Below are positions 33,385-39,289 of a DNA stretch of 64,000 bases, piece after piece. Each line of letters begins with the position of its first letter. The stretch's first letter is position 1. Source of the DNA: Mucilaginibacter glaciei (GTDB lineage: Bacteria > Bacteroidota > Bacteroidia > Sphingobacteriales > Sphingobacteriaceae); the NCBI RefSeq assembly GCF_014773245.1, contig NZ_JACWMX010000004.1, positions 434,001 to 498,000 of the forward strand, in the 5' to 3' direction. Below the pieces are notes generated by a model. It saw only the letters and a list, made by a program, of their open reading frames with translations. It did not search any database and was not told the origin of the DNA. Made by a program: the position numbers and the translations under genes.

Positions 33385-34428
33385 ATGTCCATTTTTAACT
33401 ATAAACAGCGCAATAATATTATACTGGTCAGCATTGTTGTGCTGGGCTGTTTTCTGCTGTACGCGTTAAGTGAACTGTTCAGTTCTATACTGGGAGCAAT
33501 AGTGCTGTTCACCATCTTCAGGCCGTTCTTTTTGTACATGGTTGAGGGGCGCAACCTCAACCGCACCTTTGCGGCACTCATCATCATATTTATTTCGCTT
33601 ATCGTTATTGTAATACCATTCCTTTCGTTAAGCATCATGGTGATCGGTAAAATAGGCAGCATCAACCGCGATTCTATCCCTATAGACCAGTGGTCGCAAA
33701 AAATAGATGCCTTTGCGGCAACTAATTTAAACCAGCCCCATCTTGCCGAAAACACCATTCAAAAATTAGGGGCCTACGCGGCAGATCTTTTCCCTTCGCT
33801 TATCAGCAGCGCGGCAAACATCATACTGGTTTTGCTGGTGATGTACTTTTTACTCTACTTCATGTTTGTGCAAATGCGCGAATTTGAAATGGGGCTTTTA
33901 AAGTATGCCCCCTTCAGAGAGCAGCATGCGCTTAAATTTGCGGTCGAGCTGCGCAACTCCACCTACTCCAATGTTTTAGGGCAGGGGGTAATAGCGGTTA
34001 CGCAGGGCGTGTTGCTGGCCAACGGGTTTTGGATCTTCGGTATCCCCGACCCTGTATTCTGGGGCGTAATAGGGGCCTTTATCTCATTTTTGCCGGTGGT
34101 GGGTGCGCCTACTTTGTGTATCCCGGCCAGTGTTATTTTATTTGCCGGGGGGCACAATGTAAAAGGTGTATTGCTGCTGGCCTACGGGCTGCTGTTTATT
34201 GGCAATGTTGATAATGTGCTGCGTATGGTGATCAACAAGCGCGTTGGCAATACCCATCCCATCATTTCCGTTATTGGCGTGTTTATAGGGTTGCCTCTTT
34301 TTGGCATACTTGGCCTGGTTTTTGGGCCGGTGTTGTTATCATATTTCTTATTGTTGTTAGAGATCTATGAAACCAACCGCATGGCGGCCGACAGGCTGGA
34401 GCGTATTCGCAGCCCCGACCAATTGTAA
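33385..34428 (+). CDS. AI-2E family transporter
   Basis: A 347-residue membrane protein of the AI-2E (TqsA/YdiK/PerM) family, with about eight helices. Features are the N-terminal helix pair (LGCFLLYALSELFSSILGAI), a central extracytoplasmic loop with helical segments, and the C-terminal VFWGVIGAFISFLPVVGAPT and FIGNVDNVLRMVINKRVGN segments, which are diagnostic. The family exports varied small solutes; substrate unknown. The gene follows a terminator and probably starts a new transcript with the YtxH gene downstream. Confidence 0.9.
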   Translation: MSIFNYKQRNNIILVSIVVLGCFLLYALSELFSSILGAIVLFTIFRPFFLYMVEGRNLNRTFAALIIIFISLIVIVIPFLSLSIMVIGKIGSINRDSIPIDQWSQKIDAFAATNLNQPHLAENTIQKLGAYAADLFPSLISSAANIILVLLVMYFLLYFMFVQMREFEMGLLKYAPFREQHALKFAVELRNSTYSNVLGQGVIAVTQGVLLANGFWIFGIPDPVFWGVIGAFISFLPVVGAPTLCIPASVILFAGGHNVKGVLLLAYGLLFIGNVDNVLRMVINKRVGNTHPIISVIGVFIGLPLFGILGLVFGPVLLSYFLLLLEIYETNRMAADRLERIRSPDQL

Positions 34429-34530
34429 CGATGAATTGATAATAGATTTATAATTGCTGTAAAGCAGCGGCTTTATAAAATTTATTTAATAATTAATAAA
34501 ACAAATATTCAACTAAAAAATTAATACAAT

Positions 34531-34797
34531 ATGAACGATAACACAAAAGTAATTGTTGCCCTGCTTGCAGGTGTGGCAGCAGGAGCAGCATTAGGGATCT
34601 TATTTGCACCCGAAAGCGGAAATGAAACTCGTGATAAACTTACAGATTCATTAAAAACGCTAACCGACTCTATCAAAGAAACGGCGGCTAAAGAGTTAGA
34701 AAATTTAGTTGGATTGAAAGATAAGGTAGTTGAAAATATTAAAACTAAAGTAAAAGGCACTGAAGAAGAATATCAGGACGACCTGGAGCACGCATAA
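34531..34797 (+). CDS. YtxH-domain protein
   Basis: An 88-residue protein with one N-terminal membrane helix (VALLAGVAAGAALGILFAPE), the core of the YtxH domain, then a charged amphipathic helix rich in Lys/Glu/Thr repeated motifs (KLTDSLKTLTDSIKETAAKE). YtxH proteins are linked to general stress responses. It is followed 45 bases later by a holin-superfamily gene and then an unknown gene on the same strand. Confidence 0.88.
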   Translation: MNDNTKVIVALLAGVAAGAALGILFAPESGNETRDKLTDSLKTLTDSIKETAAKELENLVGLKDKVVENIKTKVKGTEEEYQDDLEHA

Positions 34798-34841
34798 TTA
34801 AATTGTAGCGGCTAATTAAGGCCGCTGTATTACACCCTTTT

Positions 34842-35180
34842 ATGGAACCAAAAAAAGAAACGGCCCGGCCGATCATCGAACAGTTGCACGAATACGTAGA
34901 AACACGTGCTAAACTGTTGAAATTAGAAGTGATTGATCGCAGTACAAATGTCATTGCAGGAATTGTAGTTGATTTGGTGATGATCATCATGTTTATTTTA
35001 ACTTTTCTGTTTGCCAGTTTTACACTCGCCCTTTTCCTGGGTGATGTTCTTGGGGCAAACTGGAAAGGCTTTGGTTCTGTCGCCATCCTTTACCTGCTTA
35101 TTGCTGTGATTGTGATAATAGCACGTAAACCGGTGCAAAGGCCGCTTGTTAATATTTTGGTAAGAAAGCTATTTAACTAA
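34842..35180 (+). CDS. Phage_holin_3_6-like (Actinobacterial-holin-superfamily) membrane protein
   Basis: A 112-residue protein. An N-terminal amphipathic segment (IIEQLHEYVETRAKLLKLEV) is followed by two membrane helices (LVMIIMFILTFLFASFTLAL and SVAILYLLIAVIVIIARK). This architecture fits the holin-superfamily proteins often found next to YtxH genes in bacteria, not necessarily phage-derived. It is 2 bases before the next ATG. A role in envelope stress is inferred from the neighbours. Confidence 0.82.
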   Translation: MEPKKETARPIIEQLHEYVETRAKLLKLEVIDRSTNVIAGIVVDLVMIIMFILTFLFASFTLALFLGDVLGANWKGFGSVAILYLLIAVIVIIARKPVQRPLVNILVRKLFN

Positions 35181-35182
35181 CT

Positions 35183-35668
35183 ATGGAAACCCCAATAAAT
35201 AATATACACGATCTGAAGTTAGAGATAGCAAGGTTAAAAAACCTTGAGATTGATCAGTCGGTAGCCTTAAAGGCTCGTTTTAATAGTCCCGCGGCTTTAT
35301 TTTCAAGTGTGGTATCTATTTTTCCTAAATCTCCAACGGTTGATGGTGTTAAAGCCGCCAGCTTTTTTGACCAGGATTTTTTAGGATTAATATCGAGGAT
35401 AGCGCTACCGTTAACTCTGAATAAAACCATCTTTAAAAACTCCAACTTTATCGTTAAGACCGTGGTAAGCCTGCTATCGCAAAAAGCGTCACATTATATT
35501 AGTGAAGATGCTGTAGGTGGTATCTGGAGCAAAGCCAAGGGGCTTTTTGAAAAGTTTACCAAGAAGAAGCATGATCATGATAAGGAGGTGTTACCTGCCT
35601 ATAAAAAATATTATAAAGGCGATGAATTGGTGAGCCGACCATCGGAGGGTGAAGCCTACGCGGGATAA
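35183..35668 (+). CDS. Unknown protein of the YtxH/holin cluster
   Basis: A 161-residue protein of unknown family. It has a polar N-terminus (DLKLEIARLKNLEIDQSVAL), a hydrophobic middle with amphipathic helices (LISRIALPLTLNKTIFKNS and FIVKTVVSLLSQKASHYI), and a Lys/His/Asp-rich C-terminal part (KFTKKKHDHDKE). It likely associates with membranes. It follows the holin-like gene by 2 bases and is followed by a strong terminator at 35709-35740, so the AI-2E/YtxH/holin/unknown genes probably form a unit. No further function visible. Confidence 0.7.
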   Translation: METPINNIHDLKLEIARLKNLEIDQSVALKARFNSPAALFSSVVSIFPKSPTVDGVKAASFFDQDFLGLISRIALPLTLNKTIFKNSNFIVKTVVSLLSQKASHYISEDAVGGIWSKAKGLFEKFTKKKHDHDKEVLPAYKKYYKGDELVSRPSEGEAYAG

Positions 35669-35708
35669 TATTTATAAAGAGACCGGTCCTGTTGTAAAAC
35701 ACGATCTT

Positions 35709-35740
35709 AAAGGGATAAACTGCTATAGTTTATCCCTTTT
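35709..35740 (+). terminator. Strong intrinsic terminator
   Basis: AAAGGGATAAACT (35709-35721) and AGTTTATCCCTTT (35727-35739) make a 13-bp perfect stem with a 5-base loop, then T. It ends the YtxH cluster. It also lies inside any upstream extension of trmB, so a real trmB start must be after it. Confidence 0.88.
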
Positions 35741-35768
35741 GCGTATTTTCGCATTTTATTTTTTAATT

Positions 35769-36419
35769 GTGGGAAAAGACAAATTAAAACGCTTTGCCGA
35801 AATAGACACTTTCAGCAACGTTTTCCAGATGGATGGTGGTAAACCTTTAAAGGGCAAATGGGCTACCGGTTTTTTTAATAATACCAACCCGGTTGTGGTG
35901 GAGCTGGCTTGCGGTAAAGGCGAGTACACCGTAAACCTGGCGCAGATGTTCCCGGATAAAAATTTTATCGGTGTTGATTATAAGGGAAACCGCATTTGGC
36001 GCGGTGCAAAAACAGCTATCGAAGAGGGGGTTGCCAACGTAGCCTTCCTGCGCATCCAAATAGAGAACCTCATTGACTACTTTGTGGAGAACGAGGTAGA
36101 CGAGATCTGGATAACCTTCCCCGACCCGCAACCGCAGATCAGCCGTGAAAAGAAGCGGTTAACATCAGACAGGTTCCTGAATATGTACCGCCAGATTTTG
36201 AGGCCCGGCGGTTTCATGAACTTGAAAACAGACAACGACGGTTTTTATGCCTTCACGGTTGAGCAAACCGAAAAGTTAAACCTGCCGGTACACGTTAAAA
36301 CCGAAGATCTGTATCATTCCGAATTTGCGGATGAGGTGCTATCTATCAAAACTTATTACGAAAAGAAATACCTGGCGCACAACAAAAATATTAACTACAT
36401 CAAATTTTCGTTCGAGTAA
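35769..36419 (+). CDS. trmB: tRNA (guanine-N7-)-methyltransferase
   Basis: A 216-residue SAM-dependent enzyme that methylates N7 of G46 in tRNA. TrmB motifs: VVELACGKGEYTVNLAQMFP (SAM-binding), FIGVDYKGNRIWRGAKTAIE, IWITFPDPQPQISREKKRLT (PDPxxxxxHxKRR-type), and MNLKTDNDGFYAFT. The start is a GTG at 35769 giving MGKDKLKRFAEIDTFSNVFQ, which matches the family N-terminus. The longer frame from 35649 would translate through the terminator at 35709-35740 and is rejected. The next gene begins 3 bases after the stop. Confidence 0.93.
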   Translation: MGKDKLKRFAEIDTFSNVFQMDGGKPLKGKWATGFFNNTNPVVVELACGKGEYTVNLAQMFPDKNFIGVDYKGNRIWRGAKTAIEEGVANVAFLRIQIENLIDYFVENEVDEIWITFPDPQPQISREKKRLTSDRFLNMYRQILRPGGFMNLKTDNDGFYAFTVEQTEKLNLPVHVKTEDLYHSEFADEVLSIKTYYEKKYLAHNKNINYIKFSFE

Positions 36420-36422
36420 TTG

Positions 36423-36752
36423 ATGAGCAAGAGCACCTTTTATGACGATGTTTACCAGGTGGTAAGGCTTATCCCGGCCGGGAGGGTAACATCGTATGGT
36501 GCCATTGCCGAGTACCTGGGCACAAAGGGATCATCGCGCATGGTAGGTTATGCCATGCAGGCCTGCGGCACAGCCAACCCGCCGGTGCCTGCCTACCGGG
36601 TGGTGAACCGTAACGGGTTGTTAAGTGGTAAGTTCCATTTTGGCGGCGATACGATGGCGCAACTTTTAGCCAGCGAGGGTGTTGAAGTTAAAGACGACCA
36701 GGTGCAAAATTTTAAACAGTTGTTTTGGAACCCTTCATCCGAGCTGCTGTAA
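36423..36752 (+). CDS. Alkyltransferase-like (ATL) protein, MGMT family without active cysteine
   Basis: A 109-residue MGMT-domain protein. It keeps the helix-turn-helix segment (GRVTSYGAIAEYLGTKGSSR) and VGYAMQACG, but the active-site PCHRV of methyltransferases is PAYRVV here, so it lacks the alkyl-accepting cysteine and belongs to the ATL type. ATL proteins bind O6-alkylguanine DNA and flag it for nucleotide-excision repair. The ATG is 36423. Its 3' end overlaps the convergent membrane-protein gene by 41 bases. Confidence 0.88.
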   Translation: MSKSTFYDDVYQVVRLIPAGRVTSYGAIAEYLGTKGSSRMVGYAMQACGTANPPVPAYRVVNRNGLLSGKFHFGGDTMAQLLASEGVEVKDDQVQNFKQLFWNPSSELL

Positions 36753-37107
36753 GACGTGAAGTGGCAATCTCATTGTAGTCCGAAAAAATAAAGATAATCA
36801 ATATCGCTACCCCTAGGCCTAAAATAAAGGGCTTATCGCGTTCATCATAGGCGAAATAGGTAAATGCTAATATCACCAGGCCAGCACCAACCGCCAGTTC
36901 GATATAGCCGTGGATCTTAAAAGAAATAAATTTAAAGATGCCCGAGGTATAATCGGTGGTTGCTGTCAATAGCAGGTGTATAAAACCTAAAGCGTAAACA
37001 TAGCCGGCAATTTCATTAGGGATAACAAACAAAGTAGGCGATGCCCAAAGGAATACGACCAGCAGGTAATCTAAAATGCCGTGCATGGCAGGCGTAATAA
37101 TTTTCAT
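36712..37107 (-). CDS. SPW-repeat-like membrane protein, unknown function
   Basis: A 131-residue membrane protein with four predicted helices. The N-terminal MHGILDYLLVVFLWASPTLF and the later FKIHGYIELAVGAGLVILAF resemble the two half-repeats of SPW-repeat proteins, although the exact SPW tripeptide is not seen (ASP and ELA occur). It ends inside the ATL gene from the opposite strand, an overlap of 41 bases. Function unknown. Confidence 0.72.
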   Translation of the reverse strand: MKIITPAMHGILDYLLVVFLWASPTLFVIPNEIAGYVYALGFIHLLLTATTDYTSGIFKFISFKIHGYIELAVGAGLVILAFTYFAYDERDKPFILGLGVAILIIFIFSDYNEIATSRLTAARMKGSKTTV

Positions 37108-37217
37108 TGTAATAAGGGTTGTTTTGCTAAGTACGTAATATACCGGGAATAAATTTTCAGTTATTTAAACTATTATGCTGATTGATAAGATAGTCGAGAT
37201 GCCAATTAAAAATTAAG

Positions 37218-37508
37218 ATGAAAAAACTAATTTTTTTTCTAATCGCGTTATCAGTGATTTTAAATTTCTATTATTTAATAGTATGGGTTTACGCTTATAA
37301 TTCAAGTTATAATCAAAAATCCAGGCAAGAAAAGTTTGTTGCATTTTTTCCAAATTTCGTTAATCTTTCAGCAATTAACCTTATCTGTTTAATATTAACG
37401 ATCCTATCGATTGGTGCGTTACTTAAATTTAAACTATTAAAATATTTCTATGTCATAATACTCATTCAGCTTATATCTATGTTTGGTTTAATTTGGCAAT
37501 ATCTCTAA
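37218..37508 (+). CDS. Small membrane protein, unknown function
   Basis: A 96-residue protein with three predicted helices (about residues 4-24, 52-70 and 74-94) and a basic soluble loop (YNQKSRQEKF). AT-rich compared with neighbours. No family recognised. It begins at ATG 37218 in a stand-alone position, with no gene overlapping it on the plus strand. Confidence 0.55.
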   Translation: MKKLIFFLIALSVILNFYYLIVWVYAYNSSYNQKSRQEKFVAFFPNFVNLSAINLICLILTILSIGALLKFKLLKYFYVIILIQLISMFGLIWQYL

Positions 37509-37596
37509 TCAAAAACAGGAAAGAAATATCGACAGGCATTAGTTATTGCTTGGCGGTTTGGTTTGTTCCGGTCGTTTGCCGGCATCTTTAATAAAA

Positions 37597-37954
37597 TCAG
37601 CAAATCTGCAGCAGCTCCATCCGGTTACCAAAGGGGTCGATAAAGGCAAACCGCTTACGCCCCGGGATAACCGGTTCATCTAAAATTTCAAGGTTGTTGC
37701 AGGTGTTTTAAAGCGGCATCGGCATCGGTTACCTCTAAGGCTGTATGGCGGATAGAACGCGGCAGTGCCTCCTCAACTCCGATATGTAATTGCACGTTAC
37801 CGATGTTAAGCCAGTAACCCGGCGAAGAGAAAAGATGGTCGGGGCGGTCTATCAGTTCCAGGCCTATAACTTTTGTGTAAAAATCCTTGGCTTCGTCGAG
37901 CCTTTCGGGCGGTACACAAATATGAAAATGGTCCAGTCGTTTAAACGTTATCAT
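37597..37954 (-). pseudogene. Glyoxalase/VOC-family gene with frameshift near the 3' end
   Basis: From ATG 37954 the frame reads MITFKRLDHFHICVPPERL, RPDHLFSSPGYWLNI, and HTALEVTDADAALKHLQQ and then stops at 37688. A different frame then continues LEILDEPVIPGRKRFAFI and DPFGNRMELLQIC to a stop at 37597, which completes a VOC domain. The join needs one base removed (or two added) near 37691. His residues in HFHICV and HIGVE fit a metal site. It overlaps the upstream VOC gene by 14 bases. Sequencing error is possible. Confidence 0.7.
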
Positions 37955-38333
37955 GTGGTTGGTGCTCGGCAAAGGTTAAAACGTAGTTGTTCGGGTCGAG
38001 GATAGAGAATTCTGTTGCGCCGTAAAAAGTGGTTTCTAAGTCTTTTAAAACGGTAACCTTGTCTTTTACCTGATCAAAAAGGATGCGGATGTCTTTTACG
38101 CTAATGTATAATAACAACGACGCACCATCAGCCCGACTGATCTGCGGCAGCTTATCTGCAAGGCTTTCCAATGTTTGAAACATAAAGGTAACATTGCCCT
38201 TCGCCATCATCACCCAAACAAAATCGGGGCCTTGCTCAGGCACAGTCATGGTAACCTCAAAGCCTAATAGCTTATAAAAGTTAATGGTGGCGGTTATATC
38301 CGTTACAAAAATATTGGGAGACAGGCTTTCCAT
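37941..38333 (-). CDS. VOC-family (glyoxalase/bleomycin resistance-like) protein
   Basis: A 130-residue VOC protein: SPNIFVTDITATINFYKLLG at the start, then WVMMAKGNVTFMFQT, LLLYISVKDIRILFDQVKD and GATEFSILDPNNYVLTFAEH. This is the common bleomycin-resistance/dioxygenase fold; the metal ligands and substrate are not certain. It overlaps the frameshifted VOC gene downstream by 14 bases, so the two were probably one operon. Confidence 0.87.
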   Translation of the reverse strand: MESLSPNIFVTDITATINFYKLLGFEVTMTVPEQGPDFVWVMMAKGNVTFMFQTLESLADKLPQISRADGASLLLYISVKDIRILFDQVKDKVTVLKDLETTFYGATEFSILDPNNYVLTFAEHQPHDNV

Positions 38334-38550
38334 GTGAGATTTTTAGTGATAAAGTGATTACCGAATGTGTGCTTAACAAAAATAAAACATTTATAACTTT
38401 AACCACTGCCTTGATTGAAAATTGTCGGGGCAGTAAAGGCGGCATTTTAATGTAAACCGAGCAATTTCATATATATCTGATAATCAATTATATAATCTGT
38501 TGTTGTGCTGGAATATGTAAACCTTTGTAAACCCAAATGACCCTTTACCC

Positions 38551-39135
38551 ATGGCCAAAAAAGCAATAGACAAGCCGGTACCTGTATCTGATGGAAAAAA
38601 CCGCTGCAGCTGGTGCGGAACAGATGCGCTCTACACCCAGTACCACGACCAGGAATGGGGCAAAACTATTCACGATGATGAAACCTTCTTCGAGTTCCTG
38701 ACCCTCGAATCTGCCCAGGCGGGGTTAAGTTGGATAACTATTTTGCGCCGCCGGGATGGTTACAAAAAGGCCTTTGCTAATTTTGATATAAAAAAAGTGG
38801 CAAAATTCACCGACGAAGACCAGCAGCGCTTACTGCAGGATGAAGGTATTATCCGCAACCGGTTAAAGGTATCGTCGGCCATCCGTAATGCGCAACTGTT
38901 TATTGAGGTGCAAAAGGAGTTTGGCTCTTTCGATCAATACCTGTACAGTTTTATGCCGGGCGGTAAACCCATCACTACTTATTATGGCCCGCAGGTACGC
39001 ACTGCCGAGTCGGACGCGATTGCCAAGGATATGAAAAAACGGGGCTTCAAATTCTTTGGCACCACTATTTGCTACGCCTTTATGCAGGCCACCGGTATGG
39101 TGAACGACCACGTGCCACAATGTGATTTTAGGTAG
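38551..39135 (+). CDS. tag: DNA-3-methyladenine glycosylase I
   Basis: A 194-residue Tag-family base-excision repair enzyme that removes 3-methyladenine from DNA. The N-terminal RCSWCGTDALYTQYHDQEWG contains zinc-binding Cys and His, with the later cysteines and histidine in TTICYAFMQATGMVNDHVPQ. The FFEFLTLESAQAGLSWITIL segment (with the catalytic-region Glu) is strongly conserved. A family-typical length. It is upstream of polA by 154 bases; an inverted repeat with a possible polA promoter sits between them. Confidence 0.95.
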   Translation: MAKKAIDKPVPVSDGKNRCSWCGTDALYTQYHDQEWGKTIHDDETFFEFLTLESAQAGLSWITILRRRDGYKKAFANFDIKKVAKFTDEDQQRLLQDEGIIRNRLKVSSAIRNAQLFIEVQKEFGSFDQYLYSFMPGGKPITTYYGPQVRTAESDAIAKDMKKRGFKFFGTTICYAFMQATGMVNDHVPQCDFR

Positions 39136-39141
39136 GATCAT

Positions 39142-39274
39142 ACCGATTTCATAGATTTAAATGATTGCACAGATTGTAAAAATGATGAAGTGTATATTGT
39201 CTGTTCGTAAACATTAATCGTACTTTTGAAAGCACCCGAGAATCTGTGAAATCAACAAAATCATCGTGATCGGT
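39142..39274. repeat. Inverted repeat with 34-base arms between tag and polA
   Basis: The left arm (39142-39175, starting ACCGATTTCATAGATTTAAA and ending CACAGATT) and the right arm (39241-39274, starting AATCTGTGAAATCAACAAAA and ending GATCGGT) match as imperfect inverted copies. The spacer is 65 bases and contains a candidate polA promoter box (39221-39228). It has the look of a dispersed element. Confidence 0.7.
39197..39228 (+). promoter_or_regulatory. Candidate polA promoter inside the inverted-repeat spacer
   Basis: TTG at 39197-39199, 21 bases, then TACTTTTG at 39221-39228, a TAnnTTTG match. The ATG is 62 bases downstream and the leader would contain the whole right arm of the inverted repeat. 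Confidence 0.45.
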
Positions 39275-39289
39275 GCAAAATAAATTATT

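Noticed and set aside
35649..35768. Upstream extension of trmB.
   Set aside because: It would contain a 13-bp terminator and overlap the previous gene; the GTG at 35769 matches the family N-terminus.
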